DNA of 7,266 nt from SVQP01 sp045652835 (GCA_045652835.1 JAZOLE010000085.1:1-7266); one strand, 5' to 3'; numbered from the stretch's first letter, positions 1 through 6,280 are shown. Notes: generated from the letters alone by a model not told the origin. Made by a program: numbers and translations.

Positions 1-694
1 CTACGTGCCCGAGCGTCCGCTGATCCGCAATTTGAGCCTTTCGATCAAGGAAGGACAGCGCGTTGCCATCGTAGGCCCTACCGGCTGCGGCAAAACCACG
101 CTGATCAACCTGCTCATGCGCTTTTACGATACCACCGAGGGCGACATTTCGGTGGACGGCACACCCACAAGAGATATCACGCGAAACAGCCTGCGCCAAA
201 ACATTGGCATGGTGCTGCAGGACACGCACCTGATGCATGACACGGTGCGCGCCAACATTGCCATCGGAGCACCCGACGCCACCGATGAGCAGATCATAGC
301 CGCTGCCAAGGCTTGCCACGCGCATTCGTTCATCAAGCGTCTGCCCAAGGGCTACGATACCGTGATCGGCGGCGATCACGATACACTCTCGCAGGGTCAG
401 CGACAGTTGCTTTGCATTGCACGCGTCATGCTGTGCCTGCCGCCTATGCTGATTCTGGACGAGGCGACCTCGTCGATCGACACGCGTACCGAACAAAAGA
501 TTCAGAGCGCCTTTGCCGAGATGATGAAGGGCCGCACCTCGTTTATCGTGGCACACCGCCTTTCCACCATCAAGCAATGCGACCTGATTCTGGTCATGAA
601 CGACGGCGACATCGTCGAGCAAGGCACGCATGATTCGCTGCTTGCCGAGAATGGCTTGTATGCAAAGCTGTATTACAGCCAGTTTGAGGAATAA
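1..694 (+). CDS. ABC exporter ATP-binding domain, C-terminal part (5' end outside window)
   Basis: This is the nucleotide-binding domain of an ABC transporter that hydrolyses ATP to drive export across the cytoplasmic membrane. The frame is open from position 2, and the first codon (Tyr) sits where the A-loop aromatic is expected, so the visible GTG at 5 is not the true start. Counting from that valine, Walker A is GPTGCGKT (24-31), the Q-loop glutamine is Q72, the signature is LSQGQ (128-132), Walker B is MLILDE with Asp152 and Glu153, and the H-loop is His184 in IVAHRLST. All catalytic residues, including the Walker B glutamate, are present. LSQGQ in place of LSGGQ, together with the DEATSSIDTRTE stretch, fits clostridial multidrug or peptide exporters whose membrane domain precedes the ATPase on the same chain. 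These often work as heterodimers, but no partner is visible. The TAA stop is followed by a terminator 62 bp downstream. The substrate cannot be told. Confidence 0.95.
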   Translation, partial: YVPERPLIRNLSLSIKEGQRVAIVGPTGCGKTTLINLLMRFYDTTEGDISVDGTPTRDITRNSLRQNIGMVLQDTHLMHDTVRANIAIGAPDATDEQIIAAAKACHAHSFIKRLPKGYDTVIGGDHDTLSQGQRQLLCIARVMLCLPPMLILDEATSSIDTRTEQKIQSAFAEMMKGRTSFIVAHRLSTIKQCDLILVMNDGDIVEQGTHDSLLAENGLYAKLYYSQFEE

Positions 695-755
695 AACAAA
701 AAGAGATACCCCGCACAAGCGTGATATTGTTATCAGAGAAATCATGAAATGAAAA

Positions 756-800
756 GTTCCCACAGACCTAAAGAAAACAGTTTGTGGGAACACCCTTTTT
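756..800 (+). terminator. Intrinsic terminator after the ABC exporter gene
   Basis: A 12-bp stem (756-767 with 780-791, core GTTCCCACA / TGTGGGAAC, one G-U pair) encloses a 12-nt loop and is followed by ACCC and five T residues (796-800). It lies 62 bp after the exporter stop codon and in the right orientation to end that transcript. Confidence 0.85.
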
Positions 801-827
801 ATAAGCAGAAGAAATGGCTAAACAAAA

Positions 828-958
828 GGCTCCCTCCGGGAGGGAGCTGTCAGCGAAGCTGACTGAGGGAGAGCGCGTAACAATAAAGCGAATCTAAACT
901 CAAAGTCACGCAGGCTCCTTCCACCACTTCGTGGTCCCCCTCCCTCTCGGAGGGAGGC
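828..958. repeat. GC-rich palindromic intergenic repeat (MITE-like, about 131 bp)
   Basis: Both ends are GC-rich hairpins and are imperfect inverted copies of each other. The left end pairs GCTCCCTCC (829-837) with GGAGGGAGC (839-847). The right end pairs CCTCCCTC (939-946) with GAGGGAGG (950-957). Two further hairpins lie inside: GTCAGC-gaa-GCTGAC (849-863) and ACCAC-ttc-GTGGT (923-935). The composition differs from the AT-rich island that follows. Such multi-hairpin GC-rich units are, as far as I recall, common between genes in gut Clostridia; copy number cannot be judged from this window. No protein is encoded. Confidence 0.7.
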
Positions 959-1015
959 ATATTTCGTTCACCTGCAAGTGCACACTTACTCACCACCAAT
1001 GTATCGTGTAATTCA

Positions 1016-1065
1016 ACAGAAAAACAATCAGCCTTCGACATTATCAAACCGCTATGTCGAAGGCT
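1016..1065 (-). terminator. Terminator of the HExxH metallohydrolase gene (possibly bidirectional)
   Basis: A perfect 12-bp stem, AGCCTTCGACAT (1030-1041) with ATGTCGAAGGCT (1054-1065), encloses a 12-nt loop. Read on the minus strand it starts 11 bp after the stop codon and is followed by TGATTGTTTTTC. On the plus strand it is followed by TTTTAT, so it may also stop transcripts coming from the left. Confidence 0.8.
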
Positions 1066-1075
1066 TTTATCTGCA

Positions 1076-2059
1076 TCAATTGTCGATTTTTGAGTTTGTA
1101 ATCTCTTCTTCCGTTTCACGAATCACAGTCAAAAGTTCTGATTCACCATAAATACAACAAGCATCTTCATATGTTTGATATTTGGCCATTTGAAGAAGCT
1201 TTTCCTTTCCATACTTCTTCCACAACTTTAACACGAAATATCCTGCCGTTGTATAAGTAATCCAAGAATTTGTATTTCTAAACACGGTTGCATCTTTCCA
1301 CCATTCGCATATATTAGGTAATATGCCTGATTTTTGATATGCTGCTTGAGCATAACTCAAACGCACTGAAGATTTTCTTCCGTCATTTACTACGGCAATC
1401 CCCTCCGAAATAAAAGCTTTTGGATTCTCGATCCCATACAAATAGTTATAAACATGCGTTGATTCGTGCCAATCTCTATTATACTCTCCTTCTTGTATAA
1501 CACCATAGCTCGAACAGGTATGGGATGTGGAAAAATGTTTTTTCATCTCCTCATCATCCCATAAAAAATAGTGAATTTTTCTTTCAAGCGTAATTCCAAA
1601 GAAATTCTTGCCGACTATCTCAAAGCCTAATTGGCGTCGTTCTATTTTATGAAGAATATCTCCTTGCTTCTCATATCTCTTTGGATGTATATGAAATATA
1701 AAATGATCTGTTTCTTGTATGATGAAAGCATTATATAACTCATCGAACCCAAGTTTTTTTAGATAAAATTCTTTGATGTGATCAGAAATGTCATTTAAGG
1801 ATAACGAGAGGTATTCTTTCTTCGCCCTTTCAAAATCCCCCAGCAGATAAAGTAGAGAAACGTACCACAACCTATAATATATTTGGTACTTATTGTTAAG
1901 ATCCAAAAGTGCTTTTACGTAAGCTATACATTCATCTATTTCTTGATTGCTACGGAGATACAAAACGAATGAATAAACCAATTTATCATCTTCAAATACT
2001 TTATTGTCTATAAGAGAATCAATTTCTATATTTCTTTGTTGCGGGGTAAGGCTTGGCAT
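1076..2059 (-). CDS. Putative HExxH zinc metallohydrolase (peptidase MA-like, TPR-like N-terminus)
   Basis: This is a protein of about 327 residues with a gluzincin-type zinc site: HESTH at 198-202 (His198, Glu199, His202) and a downstream ISEGIA whose Glu219 is the likely third ligand. The spacing and the helical tail (YTTAGYFVLKLWKKYGKEKLL) resemble peptidase MA-like metallohydrolases. Residues about 40-105 look like TPR-type helical repeats. I see no signal peptide or membrane segment, so a cytoplasmic location is likely. The substrate is unknown. An ATG eight codons upstream (2083) is possible, but it would leave a leader of only about 8 nt and no ribosome binding site. The ATG at 2059 has AGAAAGGA upstream (12-nt spacer, rather long) inside the transcript predicted from the promoter at 2098-2126. 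The gene is far richer in A+T than its neighbours, with many AAA, ATA and TTA-type codons, and stands alone with its own promoter and terminator. This suggests horizontal acquisition. Family confidence is moderate; the catalytic motif is directly visible. Confidence 0.8.
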   Translation of the reverse strand: MPSLTPQQRNIEIDSLIDNKVFEDDKLVYSFVLYLRSNQEIDECIAYVKALLDLNNKYQIYYRLWYVSLLYLLGDFERAKKEYLSLSLNDISDHIKEFYLKKLGFDELYNAFIIQETDHFIFHIHPKRYEKQGDILHKIERRQLGFEIVGKNFFGITLERKIHYFLWDDEEMKKHFSTSHTCSSYGVIQEGEYNRDWHESTHVYNYLYGIENPKAFISEGIAVVNDGRKSSVRLSYAQAAYQKSGILPNICEWWKDATVFRNTNSWITYTTAGYFVLKLWKKYGKEKLLQMAKYQTYEDACCIYGESELLTVIRETEEEITNSKIDN

Positions 2060-2097
2060 AATAGACAATATTCCTTTCTGCATTTTTAGAGTGACTT

Positions 2098-2126
2098 ATT
2101 ATAGCACAATGATATATAAAATACAA
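2098..2126 (-). promoter_or_regulatory. Promoter of the HExxH metallohydrolase gene
   Basis: On the minus strand TTGTAT (2126-2121) and a perfect TATAAT (2103-2098) are separated by exactly 17 bp. The predicted start is near 2091, giving a leader of about 32 nt to the ATG at 2059 but only about 8 nt to the ATG at 2083. This supports the inner start codon. Confidence 0.75.
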
Positions 2127-2129
2127 GAC

Positions 2130-2158
2130 TTGACTTTTTGAAGATTTTATGGTATAAT
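2130..2158 (+). promoter_or_regulatory. Divergent plus-strand promoter
   Basis: TTGACT (2130-2135), a 17-bp spacer and TATAAT (2153-2158) form a near-consensus sigma-A promoter pointing right, towards the 3' end of the shikimate-kinase-like gene. Its -35 box is 3 bp from the -35 box of the leftward promoter, so two polymerases could hardly occupy both at once. The predicted transcript starts near 2165 and meets a hairpin within about 10 nt. Confidence 0.65.
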
Positions 2159-2175
2159 ATGCATGAACAAAAGGA

Positions 2176-2216
2176 AGCCTCCAATGAAGATTTTTCTCCA
2201 TTGGAGGCTGTTTTAT
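2176..2216. terminator. Hairpin terminator between convergent transcripts
   Basis: An 11-bp perfect stem, AGCCTCCAATG (2176-2186) with CATTGGAGGCT (2199-2209), encloses a 12-nt loop. On the plus strand it is followed by GTTTTAT, and on the minus strand by TCCTTTTG. It can end the short plus-strand transcript from 2165 and also lies 72 bp beyond the stop of the minus-strand kinase gene. The T-tracts are modest on both sides, so efficiency is uncertain. Confidence 0.6.
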
Positions 2217-2309
2217 ATTCGGATTTTTTTTGATCTCTATTACTATCCTTTAGCACACGAAGTGAATCCTTTGGGATTTTTTACAGTTGTGTCACGATCC
2301 GCTCGATGA
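2184..2309 (+). CDS. Possible 41-residue small ORF behind the divergent promoter (weak)
   Basis: An ATG at 2184 is preceded by AAGGAAG with a 6-nt spacer and lies about 20 nt downstream of the predicted plus-strand start. The frame gives a short peptide rich in Phe, Tyr and Leu (begins MKIFLHWRLFYIRIFF) and ends at a TGA (2307-2309) inside the antisense of the kinase gene. The ATG itself lies in the left arm of the hairpin at 2176-2209, which could hide it or terminate the RNA before translation. I recognise no family. It may be fortuitous; it is listed because promoter, ribosome binding site and start codon line up. Confidence 0.2.
   Translation: MKIFLHWRLFYIRIFFDLYYYPLAHEVNPLGFFTVVSRSAR
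2265..2282 (+). terminator. Small hairpin with T-run at the kinase 3' end (weak)
   Basis: AATCC (2265-2269) pairs with GGATT (2274-2278) around a TTTG loop, followed by T residues to 2282. It is only 5 bp and could act as a weak plus-strand terminator opposing transcription into the kinase gene. It may be chance. Confidence 0.25.
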
Positions 2310-2766
2310 CGGCAGGCATGCCGCCTTCGCCCGAGACGGTCAGGTCGGCATAGCGTTCATAGAGCGCGGCGCGCTCGTTGTACAAGTCACGCAAGGTGTA
2401 TCCTGCGGGCATGACCACGCCGCGGTGGGCAAAGTCGCCCAGACGCGACTCCATTTCCTCGTACGAGATATGGATATACACGATCTTGCCAAGGCTTGCA
2501 AGGTGGCGCATGGCGGATTCGCTGTACACCGCGCTGCCGCCCGTGGCAATGATGGCGTTTTGCTCATCCATGGCGCAATTGACCTCGGATTCAAGCGCCA
2601 AAAAGCCGTTGTTTCCGTGCTCGGCAATCAGCTCATGCAGCAGCTTGCCGTGCTTTTTTTGGATAAGCAGGTCGGAATCGATAAATTCCATTCCCAATTT
2701 TTTTGCAAGCAGCACGCCCAGCGTGCTCTTGCCGCACGAGGGCATGCCGATTAAGATGATGGACAT
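2281..2766 (-). CDS. aroK: Shikimate kinase-like P-loop kinase (divergent subfamily)
   Basis: This 161-residue P-loop kinase has the length and motif order of shikimate kinase, which phosphorylates shikimate on the way to chorismate. Visible are Walker A GMPSCGKST (7-15), DSD (30-32), TGGSAV (75-80), an LID-region arginine (Arg115) in HRGVV, and NERAALYERYAD (130-141) with the expected substrate-side arginine at 132. Two canonical substrate contacts differ: the FR motif reads FL (Phe55-Leu56), and the GGG motif reads GGS (76-78). I recall a group of clostridial proteins annotated as shikimate kinase with the same GFL and RGVVM pattern, so this is probably a stable subfamily, but its substrate may not be shikimate. 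The ribosome binding site AAGGAG (2773-2778) lies 6 nt before the ATG. It is the last gene of the minus-strand cluster, 76 bp after topB, with a palindromic repeat in the gap. No other shikimate-pathway gene is nearby. The symbol is by family only. Confidence 0.8.
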   Translation of the reverse strand: MSIILIGMPSCGKSTLGVLLAKKLGMEFIDSDLLIQKKHGKLLHELIAEHGNNGFLALESEVNCAMDEQNAIIATGGSAVYSESAMRHLASLGKIVYIHISYEEMESRLGDFAHRGVVMPAGYTLRDLYNERAALYERYADLTVSGEGGMPAVIERIVTQL

Positions 2767-2790
2767 AAGAAGCTCCTTAAAAAATGTTTT

Positions 2791-2840
2791 CGTAGGGGCG
2801 CACTGTGTGCGCCCGCGGGAGACCGCAGGTCTCCCCTACG
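2791..2840. repeat. CGTAGGGG-type palindromic repeat between topB and the kinase gene
   Basis: The outer arms CGTAGGGG (2791-2798) and CCCCTACG (2833-2840) are perfect inverted repeats. They enclose two perfect 8-bp, 3-nt-loop hairpins: GGGCGCAC-tgt-GTGCGCCC (2796-2814) and GGGAGACC-gca-GGTCTCCC (2817-2835). The unit ends 2 bp before the topB stop codon. The same CGTAGGGGCG edge recurs at 6510-6535 and, inverted, at 6415-6462. The central hairpin sequences differ while the flanks are conserved. In the RNA it would form a cruciform between two co-transcribed genes. Confidence 0.85.
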
Positions 2841-2842
2841 AG

Positions 2843-5089
2843 TTACAACCAAGCGGGTGGCTCTTCGGGGATGGGCGGAAACTCCTGAGAGGGGTCTGCC
2901 CACGTGCCGCCACTGCCGCCAGGGGCAGCGTCGCGCTGTGGGCGCGGTGTATCTGCAAAGATAAAGGTGGTCTTGCCCTCGCTCATTTTGAGCTTTGCCG
3001 AAAAGCTCTTGCCCGATTTTTGCGAAACAAAGCCCTCCAGCACGTCGGTCTCGCCCGTCTCGATCAGCTGCTTGGCAAGTCCTATGGATATGGTCTTGCC
3101 GCAGATATAGGTCTTGATCTGGAACGGACAGCCCTCCTTGTACCCCGCGCAAACGTAGCCGTATTTGCCGCGGAAGATATCCTTGCCGCACATGGGGCAA
3201 GTGCTGATATGGTCACCAAACATGCCGATATCGTTATCCGTGCCCAGCCCCTGCTTTTGCGCTGCAAAGATTGCACCGATCTCGCGTTCGGCAAGAGATA
3301 CCGCATCGGTTTGCGTTGCCTGTCCGCGGAACACCTGCTTGAGCGCCTTGCCCATCTCGCAGGTCTTGTATTTATCCATACCGATGCCCATGCGATCCAG
3401 CGATTCAACCAGATAAATGCCACCGGGCAGAATGGTATACACGTCCTTTTTGAGCTGAATATAGCCCGAATTGCGCGCGTTATCGATAATACCCGTGCGC
3501 GTTGCCTCGGTGCCCAACTCCACGCCCTCCAGCATTGCCTTGTACTCGGCAACGTCATTAGCACCCATGCTGTCCGCCATTTGCGCTGCTTGCTCGTCAT
3601 CTGCGGCCTTTTCCTCGCGGAAGGGGTTTTTGAGATAATTCAGCAGCGTTTCCGTGGTATAGTGCTTGGGCGGTGTGGTCTCCTTTTCGGTGGGCTTGAA
3701 GATATGGTTGACCTTGTCGCCCTTCTCAAGGCGCGGCAGCACCTTGTCCTTTGCGCCACCGTCATCGTATTTCATCCAGCCCGGTTCAATGATAACCGTG
3801 CCCTTGAGCGAAAATTCCTCATAGTCGCCCACCTTGACCGTAATTTCGGTGCGCTCCGCAAGGCAATCCTTGGCGCAGAACACCGCCACAAAGCGGCGGA
3901 ACACGGTGGAATACACCTGATTTTCCGCCTCACTCAACTTGCCCTTTTCGGGGATCTTGTAGGTGGGAGTAATCGCCGAGTGTGACTCGATCTTGGAGTC
4001 GTCGAAAATCTTTTTGTTGTCCTTAAAGGTCACGGGATAGCCGATCTTGGCAATACCCGCAAGAATTTTCTTGACCTTGTCCTTCTCGGCGGTCGCCATA
4101 TACTCCGAGTTGGTTCTGGGATAGGTCAGATACCCCTGCTCGTACAGGCGCTGCACGATCTCAAGGCTATCCTTCATGGGCATTTTATATTTCTTTGCAA
4201 GCGTGCTTTGCAGCTTGGAAAGCGAGAACAGCTTGCCCGGCATGACCGTTTCCTTTTTACGCTTGACGCCCGTGACAATCGCGTCCGCCTCGTTATAGGC
4301 GCGGCAAAGCTGCTCTGCCTTGTAGTATTCCTCGGGTTTGAATTTGGTCTTGCCCACAAGCTCGACCACCTCACCGTTGGTCTTTTCCTTACTGGCGATG
4401 ACACAATACTTACCCGGCACGAAATTCTTGATTGCCATGTCGCGCTCGTAAATGGCGCGCACGATGGGCACGATAACACGCCCCACACGCATAAGCGATC
4501 CGCACTTGAGCGTTGCGTAGCGCGTTAAATTCACGCCGTACAGCCAGTCGATATAAGTACGCGCAAAGCCCTCGCCCGCAAGGTTGTCATATCCTGCGGC
4601 ATCCTTTAAGTCAGCAAGCGCGGCAATCACGGTTTCGGGGGTCTGGTCGGGCAGCCAAAGCCTTTTTTGCGCCTTGGGCTCCCCCAGCGCATGCGCAATG
4701 CACAGACGAATGATGATCTCTCCCTCGCGGTCTGCGTCTCCCGCGTTGACCACGGTATCCACGTCGGGACGGTTACAAAGCGCGCGAATGGTCTCGAATT
4801 GTTTGACCACGCCGCTATCCACCTGCTTATCGTTCCCCTTGCGCAGCTCAAAATGGAACCGTTCGGGAAAGCACGGCAGGTTGTCCATGCTCCAGCGTCC
4901 GTTTGGCGAGGGGGCGTAATACTCCACGTCGGCAAGAGAAAACAAATGACCGAACGCCCAGGAGACCAAGTAGCCGTTGCCCTCCAGGTAGCCGTCACGG
5001 CGCGACATACGCCCATTGCCGGGAATCTGCTCGATCGCGGCAGCGATATTGCGCCCAAGGCTGGGCTTTTCGGCAAGAATTAAGATCAT
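2843..5089 (-). CDS. topB: DNA topoisomerase III (type IA)
   Basis: This 748-residue type IA topoisomerase cuts one DNA strand through a 5'-phosphotyrosine link and passes another through, decatenating and relaxing negatively supercoiled DNA. The N-terminal Toprim domain starts MILILAEKPSLGRNIA and carries NAGDADREGE (115-124) with Asp118, Asp120 and Glu122 as metal ligands. The catalytic tyrosine is Tyr323 in GYLTYPRTNS, with Arg325 beside it. SHSAITPT (369-376) and GTEATRTGIID (526-536) are further family motifs. A C-terminal zinc-finger-like module has Cys631, Cys634, Cys647 and Cys654, followed by a Topo_C-like repeat and a low-complexity Pro/Gly/Ala tail. The segment usually reading GRVQTP is GRVIVP here (202-208), marking a variant subfamily. 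The ribosome binding site AGGAGA (5096-5101) overlaps the TAG stop of tadA, so translation is probably coupled. TopB is also common on integrative elements, but its GC-rich composition and tadA linkage favour a chromosomal copy. Confidence 0.95.
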   Translation of the reverse strand: MILILAEKPSLGRNIAAAIEQIPGNGRMSRRDGYLEGNGYLVSWAFGHLFSLADVEYYAPSPNGRWSMDNLPCFPERFHFELRKGNDKQVDSGVVKQFETIRALCNRPDVDTVVNAGDADREGEIIIRLCIAHALGEPKAQKRLWLPDQTPETVIAALADLKDAAGYDNLAGEGFARTYIDWLYGVNLTRYATLKCGSLMRVGRVIVPIVRAIYERDMAIKNFVPGKYCVIASKEKTNGEVVELVGKTKFKPEEYYKAEQLCRAYNEADAIVTGVKRKKETVMPGKLFSLSKLQSTLAKKYKMPMKDSLEIVQRLYEQGYLTYPRTNSEYMATAEKDKVKKILAGIAKIGYPVTFKDNKKIFDDSKIESHSAITPTYKIPEKGKLSEAENQVYSTVFRRFVAVFCAKDCLAERTEITVKVGDYEEFSLKGTVIIEPGWMKYDDGGAKDKVLPRLEKGDKVNHIFKPTEKETTPPKHYTTETLLNYLKNPFREEKAADDEQAAQMADSMGANDVAEYKAMLEGVELGTEATRTGIIDNARNSGYIQLKKDVYTILPGGIYLVESLDRMGIGMDKYKTCEMGKALKQVFRGQATQTDAVSLAEREIGAIFAAQKQGLGTDNDIGMFGDHISTCPMCGKDIFRGKYGYVCAGYKEGCPFQIKTYICGKTISIGLAKQLIETGETDVLEGFVSQKSGKSFSAKLKMSEGKTTFIFADTPRPQRDAAPGGSGGTWADPSQEFPPIPEEPPAWL

Positions 5090-5099
5090 ATTTGCTCTC

Positions 5100-5540
5100 C
5101 TATCGTTTGGTCTTGAAAAATGCAGTTAAAACTTGACTGCACTCCTGCTCCATCACGCCGCCCTCAAAATCCGGCATATGATAAAGCGGATACTTCTGAA
5201 TGCGCATAAGACTCCCGCACGCGCCGCCGCGCGCGTCATATGCGCCAAATACCACGCGGTCCACCCTTGCGTTCACCAAAGCGCCCGCGCACATGGGGCA
5301 AGGCTCAAGTGTGACGTACAGGGTGCAGCCTGTCAGGCGATTTGTGCCCAGTACGGCACAGGCGCGACGAATGGCAAGTACCTCTGCGTGCGCGGTGGCA
5401 TCGGGTAAGATCTCGCGCTCGTTGTGCGCACGCGCAATCACCTCGCCGTCCTTAACCACCAAAGCCCCCACGGGCACCTCACCCAAAGCAGCACCCTGCT
5501 CTGCAAGAGAGAGCGCTTGTTGCATAAACGTTCTATCCAT
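5100..5540 (-). CDS. tadA: tRNA-specific adenosine-34 deaminase
   Basis: This 146-residue zinc deaminase converts adenosine to inosine at the wobble position of tRNA-Arg(ACG), allowing one tRNA to read several arginine codons. The cytidine/deoxycytidylate-deaminase fold signature is complete: HAE (51-53) gives the zinc-binding His51 and the proton-shuttle Glu53, and PCPMC (80-84) gives zinc ligands Cys81 and Cys84. VPVGALVV (22-29), ALVNARVDRVVFGAYD (87-102) and the GG.CGS segment (105-110) match TadA closely, and the length is typical. The start has GGGAG (5551-5555) with a 10-nt spacer, slightly long. It lies 20 bp after the Ntn hydrolase gene and its stop codon sits inside the topB ribosome binding site, so it is the second gene of a tight cluster. 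This is normally an essential housekeeping enzyme. Confidence 0.96.
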   Translation of the reverse strand: MDRTFMQQALSLAEQGAALGEVPVGALVVKDGEVIARAHNEREILPDATAHAEVLAIRRACAVLGTNRLTGCTLYVTLEPCPMCAGALVNARVDRVVFGAYDARGGACGSLMRIQKYPLYHMPDFEGGVMEQECSQVLTAFFKTKR

Positions 5541-5560
5541 ATCTCTTATACTCCCATTTT

Positions 5561-6250
5561 TTACGCGATCGTGTGCTTTTGCACCTTGTCAAAGCAGCGA
5601 TTTTCGCACCAATATACGGTATGCTCCTGCACGTCAAACACCATGGACACCACGGTGGGGCAAACGGTCTGCGCGGTAGCCGCAAGGATATCAAAGCAGC
5701 CCTGTACATCCAAATCATCGCCGCTGCGCTCCAGCAGCTCGATAGCCGTTTGGTAGCGATCAAGTCCCATCCACGGATGCAGCTCGGCATCCCCCTTAAA
5801 GGGCGAAAAATTGGTCATGACCGCGTATTTCGGGCGTTCCATGTAGCGAGCGCCCTGCCCCGGCACGATCTGCAGTACGTTACCCTGCGCATCCGAAAGT
5901 TGGGATTGGAAGGTCAGCCCCGGCACGCTGCACACCGCTTGGCTTTGTACGATCTCCTTGATCTCTTGCAAGGTCTTTTTCCCAAGCAGCAGATCAATGT
6001 CAAGCAGGATCACGTGCGGCTCTTGTCCGCTGACGGGATTACTGCGCGCATCGTGCGGCCAACAGGTGGGCATAGCAACAAAGTCGCCACGTGCATTTGC
6101 ACCAAACAAGGGCATCCAGCCCTCGGTGGCGTCCATCACGGCAATATATACCTTATCCGCCTCTGCCACGACCTTGTAGTCGATATGCAAAAGATCCAAG
6201 TTCCAACCGATCAGCGTCCTTTTACCGTTCGCAACAATGCTTGTGCACAC
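5561..6250 (-). CDS. Ntn hydrolase of the choloylglycine / linear amide C-N hydrolase family (short form)
   Basis: This 229-residue protein begins MCTSIVANG with GTG as start codon. Removal of Met would expose Cys2, the nucleophile of cysteine N-terminal-nucleophile hydrolases such as bile salt hydrolase and penicillin V acylase. Further family-like features are GWNLDL (15-20, Asp19 in the place of the conserved Asp near the nucleophile), the VMTNFSPF stretch (144-151) with Asn147 as likely oxyanion-hole residue, the DRYQTA stretch with Arg165, and the C-terminal VVSMVFDVQEHTVYW strand pattern (200-214). It is about 90-100 residues shorter than typical bile salt hydrolases, so the substrate is uncertain; a linear amide or N-acyl compound is the best guess. 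No signal peptide is present. The ribosome binding site GGGAGGG (6258-6264) lies 7 nt before the GTG, and a promoter sits 31-59 bp upstream, making this the first gene of the cluster with tadA, topB and the kinase. Family confidence is good, substrate confidence low. Confidence 0.82.
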   Translation of the reverse strand: MCTSIVANGKRTLIGWNLDLLHIDYKVVAEADKVYIAVMDATEGWMPLFGANARGDFVAMPTCWPHDARSNPVSGQEPHVILLDIDLLLGKKTLQEIKEIVQSQAVCSVPGLTFQSQLSDAQGNVLQIVPGQGARYMERPKYAVMTNFSPFKGDAELHPWMGLDRYQTAIELLERSGDDLDVQGCFDILAATAQTVCPTVVSMVFDVQEHTVYWCENRCFDKVQKHTIA

Positions 6251-6280
6251 TTCTCTGCCCTCCCGCGTTTTCTACCTGAC

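Noticed and set aside
313..633. A 106-codon plus-strand frame inside the ABC exporter gene
   Set aside because: It is out of frame with the complete set of ABC motifs and reads as Arg/His-rich sequence without a domain.
850..1119. An 89-codon minus-strand frame
   Set aside because: It crosses the terminator at 1030-1065 and the GC-rich repeat, overlaps the end of the metallohydrolase gene, and has no ribosome binding site or recognisable domain.
2791..2840. CRISPR-like repeat because of regularly spaced palindromes
   Set aside because: There is only one unit, its outer arms are inverted rather than direct, and no spacers or cas genes are present.
2378..3985. A 535-codon open frame on the plus strand
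   Set aside because: It runs antisense through the kinase and topB genes, whose protein motifs are unmistakable; the translation is Leu/Arg/Ala-rich without motifs. It is a by-product of GC-rich codon use.
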